Shown in pieces: positions 35,801-43,862 of a stretch of DNA of 64,000 bases (the first letter of the stretch is position 1; every line of letters starts with the position of its first letter). Source of the stretch: Anaerorhabdus furcosa (GTDB lineage Bacteria; Bacillota_I; Bacilli_A; Erysipelotrichales; Erysipelotrichaceae); contig NZ_FUWY01000005.1 in the NCBI RefSeq assembly GCF_900167375.1, forward strand, positions 124,001-188,000. Direction: 5' to 3'. The notes under the pieces were generated by a model. It saw only the letters and a list, made by a program, of their open reading frames with translations. It was not told the origin of the DNA and made no database searches. The translations under genes and the position numbers were made by a program.

Positions 35801-36116
35801 TGAGCGTCAGCGAGAAATCGCTACCTTGAAGGTATTGGGATTTAATCGTAAAGAAGTAAATATGTATATTTATAAAGAGAATTTAATTCTCACATTTATT
35901 GGTTCAATCTTTGGTTTAGGCTTAGGTGTTGTTTTACATAAATTCATTATCTTAATGGTTGAGATGGATTATATTATGTTTGGGCGTGATGTAAGTGTAT
36001 TTAGTTTAATTCTATCTGTCTTAATTACTATGTTCTTTGCTCTAGTGGTTAATTTCTTTATGACATTTAAATTGAGAAAAATCCAAATGGTAGAATCACT
36101 GAAGAGTGTTGAATAA
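32817..36116 (+). CDS. Large FtsX-like ABC permease with coiled-coil extracellular domain
   Basis: A 1099-residue permease. One membrane helix is near 20-42; a long extracellular region (about 60-580) includes a charged, predicted coiled-coil stretch from about 250 to 550 with repeated LxDGxxEL heptads; an FtsX block of three helices (about 580-700), a fourth helix near 750 and a second FtsX block (about 960-1090) follow. Architecture fits MacB-like exporters acting on envelope substrates rather than small-molecule pumps. Under TetR control. Its stop shares a base with the next gene. Substrate unknown. Confidence 0.88.
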   Translation: MSKNLLKDTLRTIRKTFAKFVTLFAIVALGVAFFVGVSAAAPIMSVSVDKYNDENSFMDLQIYSTFGFEEGDIEALETVDGIEEVVGTKFVDVIGKYENKLWVIRVESYQPNQNLNNFVLKEGRMPKNKNECLAEKGGSLRTGVPLGAVIDVTRPENDTDDYLDVNQLTVVGLVDTPEYVNEEKGNSTLSNQAIQTFLFVPEESFSTDYYSSIIITVDGAKELNGFSQAYTDFIDPVQERIETLATTQSQVRRDRIYQEAMEEYNDGLQEYEDGKKEFNDEIAKAQREINDAKQKLVDGEQEIKDNEEKLETESAKALLDLDNAQKDLEKGLVEWKAQKAKFDEETKPALLSQKNSILVQVGVSSLDQLNGLITQVQGNVTNLQTKINDKNTRLQEIEVLLNTTTDPTEIATLNAEKQAINAELQTLQTNLATATATLVPLTQARDGINQIDAGIASGEAQLTSAKQLLDEGAGKVWAGRLELEETKKDALQKIADAKVELADGKVELADAEKKFAEEKEKGQKELDDGWADLVKAKEDISKIEKAEWTVLDRDMNYSSKTFKDTIAQMRSIAAVFPVFFFLVAALVCLTTMTRMVDEQRGQIGVLRALGYGKLACASKYLIYAILATLLGGFVGTIFGLLIFPGVVYTAWGMMYVLPPIQLFVPWDLVILSNGLFVSVMALTTWFAARQSMNEVPSQLLRPKSPPMGKKIILERLPLIWNRFSFTSKVTARNIIRYKKRFLMTVIGIAGCTALLVAGFGIKDSISTIVDKQFNQIYQYDGQVALDDDLVQSKINEVQTEINNLEGVTNSLQLTSYQAKTMVNNDEQVATVYVYKNDEELKSMNDIRHRKDSKEIILDDSGVIIDEKLAELLNLSVGDTISIESENEIIKDFVVSDINEMYVNHSVFMTPTAYENAFGIKPTTNILQVVLDYETSDFLQKVSYIDGVQSVSFYGSLIENFNNMINGLNVVVVVLIVCAGLLAFVVLSNLTNVNISERQREIATLKVLGFNRKEVNMYIYKENLILTFIGSIFGLGLGVVLHKFIILMVEMDYIMFGRDVSVFSLILSVLITMFFALVVNFFMTFKLRKIQMVESLKSVE

Positions 36117-36376
36117 TGAATTACGTTTATATCTTAGAATGTGGCAATGGTTCTTTTTATACAGGGTGGACCAATCATTTGGAGCATCGAGTTCAGGTAC
36201 ATAATGAAGGAAAAGGTGCTAAATATACCAAAGCACACTTACCAGTAAAATTAGTGTATGTGGAAGAATTTGAGGATAAAAGTGAAGCGCTGAGAAGAGA
36301 ATATGAAATTAAACAACTTACAAGAAGCGAAAAACTAATGTTGATAAGTGCAAATAACTTGAAAAGTAATGAATAA
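36116..36376 (+). CDS. GIY-YIG domain protein (UPF0213/YazA-like)
   Basis: An 86-residue GIY-YIG nuclease-fold protein: YVYILECGNGSFYTGWT contains the two conserved Tyr and Gly positions, then HNEGKGAKYTKAHLPV and a C-terminal EALRREYEIKQLTR. Members of this small stand-alone family are widespread and poorly characterised. The ATG shares one base with the permease stop codon. Confidence 0.9.
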   Translation: MNYVYILECGNGSFYTGWTNHLEHRVQVHNEGKGAKYTKAHLPVKLVYVEEFEDKSEALRREYEIKQLTRSEKLMLISANNLKSNE

Positions 36377-36407
36377 ACCGACATAATACAATTGAGGAGG
36401 GAATTTT

Positions 36408-36791
36408 ATGAAAAAAGAGCTAAAATTCTATATTTGTGAACATTGTCATAACGTAATCGTTAAATTGTCTGACGCTGGGGTACCTGTATCTTGTTGCGGG
36501 GAACCAATGAAGGAAATCATGCCTAATACGGTTGAAGCTTCTCAAGAAAAACATTTACCTGTTATTAACCGTTTAGAAAACAACAGAATTGAAGTACGTG
36601 TAGGAAGTGTTGATCATCCTATGGAAGAAAAACACTATATTGAATGGATCCTTTTGGAAACAGATGGTGGATTCCGTGTTCAACATTTAGCACCAGGTGA
36701 ACACAACTATGTTGAATTCCTAAATGATGAAAAAGTAATTGCAGTTTATGCATATTGCAATCTTCATGGTTTATGGAAAACTGAAGCATAA
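36408..36791 (+). CDS. dfx: Desulfoferrodoxin (superoxide reductase, 2Fe type)
   Basis: A 127-residue desulfoferrodoxin reducing superoxide to hydrogen peroxide without making oxygen. The N-terminal desulforedoxin domain has the Fe(Cys)4 site, CEHC at about 10-13 and VSCCGEPM at about 29-30. The catalytic domain has the Glu-Lys-His motif EKHLPVI, His in VDHPMEEKHYIEW, and Cys/His ligands in CNLHGLW. The peroxide it makes could be handled by the catalase at 29284. AGGAGGG precedes the ATG. Confidence 0.95.
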   Translation: MKKELKFYICEHCHNVIVKLSDAGVPVSCCGEPMKEIMPNTVEASQEKHLPVINRLENNRIEVRVGSVDHPMEEKHYIEWILLETDGGFRVQHLAPGEHNYVEFLNDEKVIAVYAYCNLHGLWKTEA

Positions 36792-36812
36792 TTAGATTAA
36801 AATGAGTAATTG

Positions 36813-36842
36813 AGTGGTTTTAAGTGATTAAAACCACTTTTT
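36813..36842 (+). terminator. Terminator of the superoxide reductase gene
   Basis: AGTGGTTTTA/TAAAACCACT stem with a six-base loop and five Ts. Confidence 0.9.
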
Positions 36843-36944
36843 CTTTGCCTTTTTGAAACGATTTGTATCTATTCCTTTTAGCGAGTTTGTGGTAAAATAA
36901 CTAAGTTAATATAGAGAGAGAAGAAAATAAGAAGAGGTAAAGAA

Positions 36945-39146
36945 ATGTCTAAAGAAATCTTTAGTATGGATTTCTGCGGTAGAAATTTAACCGTAGAAAC
37001 AGGAGAAATTGCGAAACAGGCTGGAGGGTCTGTCATCGTACGTTATGAGGATACAGTAGTATTGTCGGCTGCAACAGGAAATCATACACCGAAGGATACT
37101 GACTTTTTCCCACTAACAGTAACTTTTGAAGAAAAGTTATATTCAGTAGGTAAAATTCCAGGAGGATTTTTACGTAGAGAAGGAAGACCAAGTGAACATG
37201 CGACATTAACTGCTCGTATGATTGACCGTCCAATTCGTCCTTTGTTTCCAGAAGGGTTCAGAAATGAAGTTCAAGTTGTTAATACAGTGCTTTCAGTTGA
37301 TCAAGACTGTTCAGCTGATATGGCTGCAATGTTTGGAGCTTCATGTGCACTTTGTGTTTCTGATGTGCCATTTAATGGACCAATCGCTGGAGTAATCGTA
37401 GGGCGTATTGATGGGGAATATATTATTAATCCAACCGTTGAACAATTAGAAAAATCTGATATTCATTTAACTGTTGCAGGTACAAAAGATGCAATTAACA
37501 TGGTTGAAGCTAGTGCTAAAATTGTTTCGGAAGAAGCAATGTTAGGAGCATTATTATTCGGTCATGAACATATTAAAATGCTATGTGCATTCCAAGAAGA
37601 AATTCTTGCGAAAGTAGCTAAACAAAAAATGGAAGTTAAATTGTATGAAATTAATCCAGAAATCAAATCAATCATTGATGAACAAGGTAAGAAACGTTTA
37701 GAAGAAGCTGTTTCTATTAAATTAAAACTTGAACGTTATGGTAAAATTGATGACATTACAGATGAAATGGCAGCTATCTTTGAAGCTAAAGAATATGCAA
37801 ATGAAAAAGAAAAAGAGAAAACAGTTAAACAAGCTAGAGAATATTGTACAGAAATCGTTGCGAATGAAGTTCGTCGCTTAATTTCAGTAGAAAAGGTTCG
37901 TCCAGATGGTCGTCAACTAGATGAAGTTCGTCCACTAGATAGCCAAATTGACTTATTACCACGTGTTCATGGTTCTGCATTATTTACTCGTGGAGAAACT
38001 CAAGTATTGTCTGTGACAACACTTGGTGCTCTTGGTGATAATCAAATCATTGATGATTTAACTGAAGTTGAAGAAAAACGCTTTATGCACCACTATAATT
38101 TCCCTCCTTATTCAGTAGGGGAAACAGGACGTATGGGTAACCCAGGTCGTCGTGAAATTGGGCATGGTGCTTTAGGTGAAAAAGCTTTAGCTCAAGTTTT
38201 ACCAACAGTTGAAGAATTCCCTTATGCAATTCGTACTGTAGCAGAAGTTCTTGAATCAAATGGATCAAGTTCTCAAGCTAGTATTTGTGCAGGATCTATG
38301 TCATTAATGGCTGCAGGTGTTCCAATTAAGGCTCCAGTTGCAGGTGTTGCAATGGGATTAATTACATTTGGTGATCATTATTCAATCCTTACTGATATTC
38401 AAGGTATGGAAGATCATTATGGTGATATGGACTTTAAGGTAGCTGGTACTAAAGATGGTATCACTGCATTACAAATGGATATTAAAATTGATGGAATCAA
38501 TAAACAAATTTTAGAAGAAGCTCTTGAACAAGCACGTGTAGGACGTCTTCAAATCATGGAAAACATGTTGACTGCAATTAGTGCTCCAAGAGAAGATGTA
38601 TCAAAATACGCTCCAAAACTTGTATCAATGATGATTCCAACAGATAAGATTAGAGATGTTATTGGTACTGGTGGTAAGATGATTAATCAAATTATCGCAG
38701 AATGCAATGATGTTAAAGTGGATATCGAAGATGATGGACGTTGTGTAATTTATCACTTTGATAGAGAAATGTTAAACAAAGCGCAAGCAATGATTGAAAA
38801 TATTATTCGCGATGCTAAAGTTGGTGAAATCTATGAAGGAAAAGTAACACGTATTGAAAAATTCGGTGCTTTCGTAGAATTATTCCCTGGAACTGATGGT
38901 TTATTGCATGTATCTAAGATTTCTTACGATCGTGTTGAAAAACCAGAAGATGTATTAAAACTTGGCGATATCGTGAAAGTTGTTGTTACTGAAATCGATG
39001 ATAAAGGTCGTGTGAATGTATCAGCACGTGATTTACTAGAAAAACCTGAAGGATGGGATGAAGCTCAAAAAGCAAAGAAAGAGGCTTTTGATAAAAGAAG
39101 ACATGCTGAAGGCGGAGAAAGAAGAGTATTTAAAAAGAAAGACTAA
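36945..39146 (+). CDS. pnp: Polyribonucleotide nucleotidyltransferase (PNPase)
   Basis: A 733-residue phosphorolytic 3'-5' exoribonuclease for RNA turnover. First RNase PH domain from [16 protein letters not shown], with LSAATG and a FFPLTV block; second RNase PH domain with [12 protein letters not shown] and the catalytic Asp region [20 protein letters not shown] domain about 555-615 ([11 protein letters not shown]), S1 domain about 625-695 ([19 protein letters not shown]). Full length. AAGAGGTAAAG precedes the ATG. A TGGTAAAAT extended -10 lies near 36890. Confidence 0.97.
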   Translation: MSKEIFSMDFCGRNLTVETGEIAKQAGGSVIVRYEDTVVLSAATGNHTPKDTDFFPLTVTFEEKLYSVGKIPGGFLRREGRPSEHATLTARMIDRPIRPLFPEGFRNEVQVVNTVLSVDQDCSADMAAMFGASCALCVSDVPFNGPIAGVIVGRIDGEYIINPTVEQLEKSDIHLTVAGTKDAINMVEASAKIVSEEAMLGALLFGHEHIKMLCAFQEEILAKVAKQKMEVKLYEINPEIKSIIDEQGKKRLEEAVSIKLKLERYGKIDDITDEMAAIFEAKEYANEKEKEKTVKQAREYCTEIVANEVRRLISVEKVRPDGRQLDEVRPLDSQIDLLPRVHGSALFTRGETQVLSVTTLGALGDNQIIDDLTEVEEKRFMHHYNFPPYSVGETGRMGNPGRREIGHGALGEKALAQVLPTVEEFPYAIRTVAEVLESNGSSSQASICAGSMSLMAAGVPIKAPVAGVAMGLITFGDHYSILTDIQGMEDHYGDMDFKVAGTKDGITALQMDIKIDGINKQILEEALEQARVGRLQIMENMLTAISAPREDVSKYAPKLVSMMIPTDKIRDVIGTGGKMINQIIAECNDVKVDIEDDGRCVIYHFDREMLNKAQAMIENIIRDAKVGEIYEGKVTRIEKFGAFVELFPGTDGLLHVSKISYDRVEKPEDVLKLGDIVKVVVTEIDDKGRVNVSARDLLEKPEGWDEAQKAKKEAFDKRRHAEGGERRVFKKKD

Positions 39147-39148
39147 GT

Positions 39149-39169
39149 AAAACCCCGTATGGGGTTTTT
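39149..39169 (+). terminator. pnp terminator
   Basis: AAAACCCC/GGGGTTTT stem with a GTAT loop and a final T. Confidence 0.9.
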
Positions 39170-39189
39170 CAAATCAAGGAGAATTTTAT

Positions 39190-39828
39190 ATGAGAATGAG
39201 GAAAAAATCTTGGGCTGAGCCATTTCTTATGGAGAATGATCATTTTGTAATTCAAGAACCACAAAATAATTCAGGACATTGGAAAGAAGTATTAAAATGT
39301 GATACATTGCATGTTGAAATTGGGTGTGGAAAAGGTGATTATTTCATACAAATGTCAACAATGGATCCAAGCGTTGGATGGATTGGCATTGAAAAAGATC
39401 GCAATGTTGCAGCGGTAGCTGCTAAGAAAGCATTAGAGGTAACTACATCAAATCGATGTATGATTGCACTTGATGCAGAACAAATTGATAGTTGGTTTAA
39501 GGAAGGTGAAATTGATACAATTCACTTGAATTTTTCTGACCCTTGGCCAAAAAGCGGATATAAAAAAAGAAGACTATCTCACGGTAATTTTTTAAATAAG
39601 TATAAAACACTGTTGAAAGATCATGGTCAAATTGTCATGAAAACTGATAATCAAGGACTTTTCGAGTTTTCTTTAGTCGAATTTAGCCAAAATGGATGGT
39701 TACTAGAAGATGTTAGTGTAGACTTTAGAAGAAATGAGCATCCAGAGGATGCGATTAGTGAATATGAGGCTAAATTTATGAGTTTAGGACAACCTATTTA
39801 TCGTGCTATTTTTGTTTGTAAAAAGTAG
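39190..39828 (+). CDS. trmB: tRNA (guanine-N7-)-methyltransferase
   Basis: A 212-residue SAM enzyme forming m7G46 in tRNA. It has the SAM site VEIGCGKGDYF, GIEKDRN, and the signature NFSDPWPKSGYKKRRL that carries the catalytic Asp. GGAG precedes the ATG. First gene of a block (trmB ... murC, ytxG, ytxH, ccpA, tyrS) that runs in the B. subtilis order. Confidence 0.96.
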   Translation: MRMRKKSWAEPFLMENDHFVIQEPQNNSGHWKEVLKCDTLHVEIGCGKGDYFIQMSTMDPSVGWIGIEKDRNVAAVAAKKALEVTTSNRCMIALDAEQIDSWFKEGEIDTIHLNFSDPWPKSGYKKRRLSHGNFLNKYKTLLKDHGQIVMKTDNQGLFEFSLVEFSQNGWLLEDVSVDFRRNEHPEDAISEYEAKFMSLGQPIYRAIFVCKK

Positions 39829-39878
39829 CAATCAAAAGATAGATTGTGGTAAACTATATAAAGAGTAGGAGGATGCAA

Positions 39879-40667
39879 ATGAAACGATTTTGTTTAATAC
39901 TTGTGGCATGCCTTTTATTTGGCTGTGCACAATCCACTCAACCACTAGAAGAAAGAATTCAAAGCGAATTTGAATTTGTTAATACTTTAAAGACAGTAGA
40001 TGGTGATAATAGAAAAGATTTTTATTCTTATTATATTGAACCAAGTGTAGGTAGAGTATCATCAAATCCAAGTAATAATATCTTTTTGAAAGATGGAGTT
40101 CAATTTGTCATGAACTTAAATGTTTCAAAGATTATTAGCGAGAAGTATTATACCGATGCACTTACGGGTAATGATGTTGCTACAAAAGATAATTTATTAT
40201 TTGAAATTGAAGGTCAGTATGATGATAGTTTATTGAATAGTTATGATTATCGTTGTCAAGTTTATCAATATGAAAATATGTATATGTTATTGCTAGAAAC
40301 ACAGTATATGAATTTCTATACTGTTGCAAATGCGAATCAATTACCGACCATTGCAGGAGAAATGTTGAAAATTGCACGTACAATTCGTGTAAATCAAGAA
40401 GAGATTATTTCTGCTTATTCTTCTAAGGAAGCTATACAGTATAAGAAAGAAGCATTGAACTTATTTGAAGTAGCTGTTCCTGAAAATGGTAGAGTTGATG
40501 AAATGATAACTGATAAAACAAATACGGGTGATAGTACGGGTGATAATGCAGGTGGTATGACAGATGATTTCTATCAATCGGATGATTTTGGAAGTAAGAT
40601 TCCTACTGCTTCACCAACACAAGATCCAAATGGAGATTATGCCTCAGATGATTTTGGAACTGAGTAA
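39879..40667 (+). CDS. Lipoprotein of unknown function with SDDFG repeats
   Basis: A 262-residue lipoprotein with lipobox LLFGC at Cys17. I do not recognise the family. The mature protein has a mixed alpha/beta globular region (about 20-200) and an acidic, disordered tail with two SDDFG motifs (near 232 and 257) and a run of Gly/Asp/Thr. Strong AGGAGG precedes the ATG at 39879; the upstream reading from 39846 would add 11 residues without a signal sequence. It occupies the place where B. subtilis has ytp genes between trmB and sftA. Confidence 0.75.
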   Translation: MKRFCLILVACLLFGCAQSTQPLEERIQSEFEFVNTLKTVDGDNRKDFYSYYIEPSVGRVSSNPSNNIFLKDGVQFVMNLNVSKIISEKYYTDALTGNDVATKDNLLFEIEGQYDDSLLNSYDYRCQVYQYENMYMLLLETQYMNFYTVANANQLPTIAGEMLKIARTIRVNQEEIISAYSSKEAIQYKKEALNLFEVAVPENGRVDEMITDKTNTGDSTGDNAGGMTDDFYQSDDFGSKIPTASPTQDPNGDYASDDFGTE

Positions 40668-40692
40668 TGAATAAATAAAAGGAGAAAACACT

Positions 40693-41433
40693 ATGAAAAA
40701 GTTAATGGGCTTATTATTTGAAGAGGAAGAAGTAGTTGAAGAGGAAGAAGTATTTGAAGAACAAATTTCGACACCTTTACCATTAAAAAGAGAAGAAAAG
40801 AAAGTTGTTCAACAACCTAAAAGACAAGTACAACCTCAAGCACAACAAGTTGTTCAACAACCTAAGCCTTTATTATCAAGTGAATCGGTAGATGGTTTAA
40901 ATATTCCTAATCCTCATGCTAGAGTATTAGTCGAAGAACCTAAGCCAGAATCAAAGAAAATTAGTATGACAATTGATGATTTAGTTGAAGTTAAACCAGT
41001 TGTAAAACAACATGAAGCACCAGCACAAGTATCTAAAAAGAAACAAATGCAAACGGGCTATGAATTTACACCTGTCATTAGTCCTATTTTTGGGGTGGAT
41101 GAAAAAGATGCTGAAGCAGTTATTCCAACAGCTCCTAAAAAGAAAATAGGAGATAGTCGCATTGGTACAATTATTTCACCAATGTATGGTGTGGATAAAA
41201 CAGCTGAGCCAGATACAACAAAATTAGAAACAAGCAAAACTCACAAAGCAACTGAAACTGAAATAAAAGCTGAAAGAGATGTGATCAATTTAACACTTGA
41301 TGATATTTTAGCTAGAACAGCAGCTTTATCGGGCAGAAAAAATGAGATGGAAGAAATTGAAGAAGTTGAATATACTGAGAAAAAAGTCATTAATAACCGC
41401 AATATGAGTTTATTTGATGATGGTGAAGAATAG
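40693..41433 (+). CDS. Disordered acidic protein with two ISP(I/M)(F/Y)GVD motifs, upstream of murC
   Basis: A 246-residue protein with no signal peptide or membrane helix and strong disorder. It has a Glu-rich N-terminus, two VVQQPK segments (38-43 and 53-58), TIDDL (93-97) and TLDDI (201-205) repeats, and two motifs ISPIFGVD (129-136) and ISPMYGVD (161-168). SPIYG-like motifs are, to my recollection, found in the disordered N-terminal region of the DNA translocase SftA of Bacilli, whose gene lies beside murC in B. subtilis. No FtsK-type ATPase is present here. A cell-division scaffold is a hypothesis only. It begins 25 bases after the lipoprotein and ends 12 bases before murC. Confidence 0.7.
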   Translation: MKKLMGLLFEEEEVVEEEEVFEEQISTPLPLKREEKKVVQQPKRQVQPQAQQVVQQPKPLLSSESVDGLNIPNPHARVLVEEPKPESKKISMTIDDLVEVKPVVKQHEAPAQVSKKKQMQTGYEFTPVISPIFGVDEKDAEAVIPTAPKKKIGDSRIGTIISPMYGVDKTAEPDTTKLETSKTHKATETEIKAERDVINLTLDDILARTAALSGRKNEMEEIEEVEYTEKKVINNRNMSLFDDGEE

Positions 41434-41445
41434 GAGAAATTGACT

Positions 41446-42753
41446 ATGATTTATTTTATAGGGATTAAAGGTACTGGAATGTCTGCATTAGCGTGTATTC
41501 TTCATGACTTAGGTGAAGAAGTAGCGGGAAGTGATTTATCGAAACATTTCTTTACCGAAGAACCTTTAATCGCTAGAAATATTCAAATCGATGAATTCAA
41601 TCAAAATAATATAAAGGATAATATGACAGTAATTATTGGAAATGCTTTTGGTGAAGACTTTGAAGAAGTTATCGCAGCTCGAAGTAATCCAACTATTACC
41701 TGTTATCGATATCATGAATATCTAGGTAGTTTAATGTCTAGATATATTTCAATTAGTGTAGCAGGAAGTCATGGTAAAACAACAACGACAGGGATGTTGT
41801 CTGCGATGATGGATACTGTGTTTCCAACAGGATACTTAATTGGTGATGGAACTGGAGTGATTCATGAAGATAGTAAATACTTGTGTGTTGAATCATGTGA
41901 ATATAGACGCCATTTCTTAGCATATAAACCTGATTATGCAATCATCACAAATGTTGAAATTGACCATGTCGATTACTTTAAATCGACAGAAGACTATCGC
42001 CTTGCTTATGAGCAGTTTTCAAATAACATCAAAAAAACATGCATGATCTATGGTGATGATGAAGAAGCTAGAAAGCTAGATTTAGCGTGTGATCACCTTT
42101 GGTATGGTGAGGGTGAAGATAATGATTTAAGAGCTATCAATGTTGTTGAAAGTACAACAGGTATTGAATTTGACGTAATCTTTAAAGGTGAATTTCAATA
42201 TCGTTATCAACTCCCTTTTGTTGGAAGACACTTGCTGTGGAATTCACTTGCGGTAATTGGTATTGGTATGTTAGAGGAATTAACACCTGAGCAAATAGAA
42301 AAGGGTCTTAGTTCATTTAAAGGAGTTAAACGTCGCTTTGTAGTTGAAGAAGTTGGGAATAATGTGTTTATCGATGATTATGCTCATCATCCAACAGAGG
42401 TTTCAATTACAATTGATGCAGCACGAAAAAGATATCCTAATAAAAAATTAATTGCGATTTTTAAACCTCATCGTGTATCTCGTGTTTTCCATTTTGCGGA
42501 TCAATTCGCTACTGCACTAGAAAAAGCGGATGAAGTTTATCTTTGTGATTTTACAAGTATTGATGATAAAGAAGATGGTATTGATATCAATATAAGCTAC
42601 CTTCAAAATAGAATTCCTGCATCAAAAATACTTACAGAAGATGATGCTGGTGCTAAAATTTTAGCTCAAGAGGAACCAGCAGTTTACCTATTTATGTCGA
42701 GTAAAGACATTTATGGATTAGCAAACAAAGTAAAGCGCTATCAAAATTCTTGA
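41446..42753 (+). CDS. murC: UDP-N-acetylmuramate--L-alanine ligase
   Basis: A 435-residue Mur ligase adding L-Ala to UDP-MurNAc. The Rossmann-like start is FIGIKGTGMSALA, the ATP site is AGSHGKTTTTGML, followed by NVEIDHVDYF and the C-terminal IDDYAHHPTE. The ATG at 41446 is chosen; the TTG at 41440 is only two codons upstream and lies closer to GGAG than usual. First committed step of the stem peptide that the van enzymes later modify. Confidence 0.95.
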   Translation: MIYFIGIKGTGMSALACILHDLGEEVAGSDLSKHFFTEEPLIARNIQIDEFNQNNIKDNMTVIIGNAFGEDFEEVIAARSNPTITCYRYHEYLGSLMSRYISISVAGSHGKTTTTGMLSAMMDTVFPTGYLIGDGTGVIHEDSKYLCVESCEYRRHFLAYKPDYAIITNVEIDHVDYFKSTEDYRLAYEQFSNNIKKTCMIYGDDEEARKLDLACDHLWYGEGEDNDLRAINVVESTTGIEFDVIFKGEFQYRYQLPFVGRHLLWNSLAVIGIGMLEELTPEQIEKGLSSFKGVKRRFVVEEVGNNVFIDDYAHHPTEVSITIDAARKRYPNKKLIAIFKPHRVSRVFHFADQFATALEKADEVYLCDFTSIDDKEDGIDINISYLQNRIPASKILTEDDAGAKILAQEEPAVYLFMSSKDIYGLANKVKRYQNS

Positions 42754-42777
42754 AAAATGTTACATTCTTGTTATAAT
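42750..42777 (+). promoter_or_regulatory. Promoter of ytxG-ytxH-ccpA
   Basis: TTGAAA (42750-42755), 16-base spacer, TATAAT (42772-42777) with a TG extension, overlapping the murC stop. Confidence 0.78.
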
Positions 42778-42799
42778 ATACATGTGAGGTGGACATTTT

Positions 42800-43183
42800 A
42801 TGAATGAATTTATAGAAGCAGCGCAAAACTTATCAGTTCAGTTGCTTCCTGTTTTAGGGATAATTGTACTGATTTTTCTTTGCGTTTTATTAGTAAAACT
42901 AATTAATTTTGTGAAAACACTTGATGGTTCTGTTAAAGATTTAAGTGGAACGATGAAGTTAGTCGATAAAAGTATAGAGAAGGTACAAGTACCATTAGAT
43001 ACTGCAGTTAAACTTAGCCATACTGTCGATGAAGTACATGACAAGAGTTATGCAGCAGTTAAACAAGCAGGCGAGTATGTATCTGAAAATATGGGCGTTG
43101 TAAAGAATTATATTAATGAAAAGTTAAATAAGAAAACAGGGAATCAAGAAGTTAAAGAAGACGATGATATCGTAAATTTCTAG
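42800..43183 (+). CDS. ytxG: YtxG/DUF948-like membrane protein
   Basis: A 127-residue protein with one N-terminal transmembrane helix (about 16-38) and a predicted helical cytoplasmic tail containing DGSVKDLSGTMKLVDKSIEKV, as in DUF948 proteins. Function is poorly known (general stress gene in B. subtilis). Identification rests mainly on the membrane-plus-helix form and on its place between murC and ccpA. GAGGTGG precedes the ATG. Confidence 0.75.
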   Translation: MNEFIEAAQNLSVQLLPVLGIIVLIFLCVLLVKLINFVKTLDGSVKDLSGTMKLVDKSIEKVQVPLDTAVKLSHTVDEVHDKSYAAVKQAGEYVSENMGVVKNYINEKLNKKTGNQEVKEDDDIVNF

Positions 43184-43193
43184 GAGGACACTT

Positions 43194-43862
43194 ATGGAAA
43201 ACAAAACAGTAGATTCTATTGAAAAGACAGTAGATGATTTGAAGAAGAAAATCGAAGAGATTGAAACTGCAGATAAAGATGAAAATTCTAATTTTGTAAT
43301 TCCTTTTGATATGGATAAAAATTCTAAAGAAAGAATTGAAACAATTCGTTCTAAGACATTGGAGTCATTGAAAAAAGCATATGAACAAGCAAAAGAAGCG
43401 CTAGAAAACATCCAAAATAGTGAAAAACTGAAAGAAACAATTCAAGGAATTAAGGATGGCGCTTTAAAAGTTTATGATGAAGCCGTTACAAAGATTGATG
43501 AAATCAAGAATAATGATAAATTGAAAGAAACAATTGAAAATGTAAAAGAATCAGCATCAGATTTAGGTCAAAAAATTACGGATGGCTTTGAAAAAGTCAT
43601 TGAAAATGAAAATGTCCATAAAGCTGTTGATTTTGTAGCGAAAGAAACAGATAAAGCTAAAAAAGCAGTTAATGATTTTGTTACATCACCGGAAGTAAAT
43701 GAAAAAATTGAAAAGGCAAAGGATGCAACAATTGATTTGGCAGATAAAGCTGCAGATAAAATTAGAGATTGGTTAAAACCTGAATCGAAGGTAGTACACA
43801 AGATTGAGGAGAATAATACAGAGGAGAAAGGAACTGAAGATGAAAAGAGTAACGATATATGA
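43194..43862 (+). CDS. Long helical (YtxH-position) protein
   Basis: A 222-residue, highly charged, probably all-helical protein with repeating KLKETIxxIKxxA-type units (KLKETIQGI near 80 and KLKETIENV near 108) that resemble late-embryogenesis/apolipoprotein-like repeats. No signal peptide or transmembrane helix, unlike typical YtxH, so the name is not transferred. It lies 10 bases after ytxG and overlaps ccpA by 23 bases. Envelope or stress association is inferred from context only. Confidence 0.7.
   Translation: MENKTVDSIEKTVDDLKKKIEEIETADKDENSNFVIPFDMDKNSKERIETIRSKTLESLKKAYEQAKEALENIQNSEKLKETIQGIKDGALKVYDEAVTKIDEIKNNDKLKETIENVKESASDLGQKITDGFEKVIENENVHKAVDFVAKETDKAKKAVNDFVTSPEVNEKIEKAKDATIDLADKAADKIRDWLKPESKVVHKIEENNTEEKGTEDEKSNDI

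Noticed and set aside
36850-36870. A cre-like (CcpA) site before pnp, TTGAAACGATTTGTA
   Set aside because: The CG is out of register with the consensus TGWAANCGNTNWCA and symmetry is weak.
40801-40865. Duplicated GTTGTTCAACAACCTAA sequences as a regulatory inverted repeat
   Set aside because: Both copies are in frame and encode VVQQPK within the disordered protein; coding repetition explains them, although each copy contains a short palindrome.
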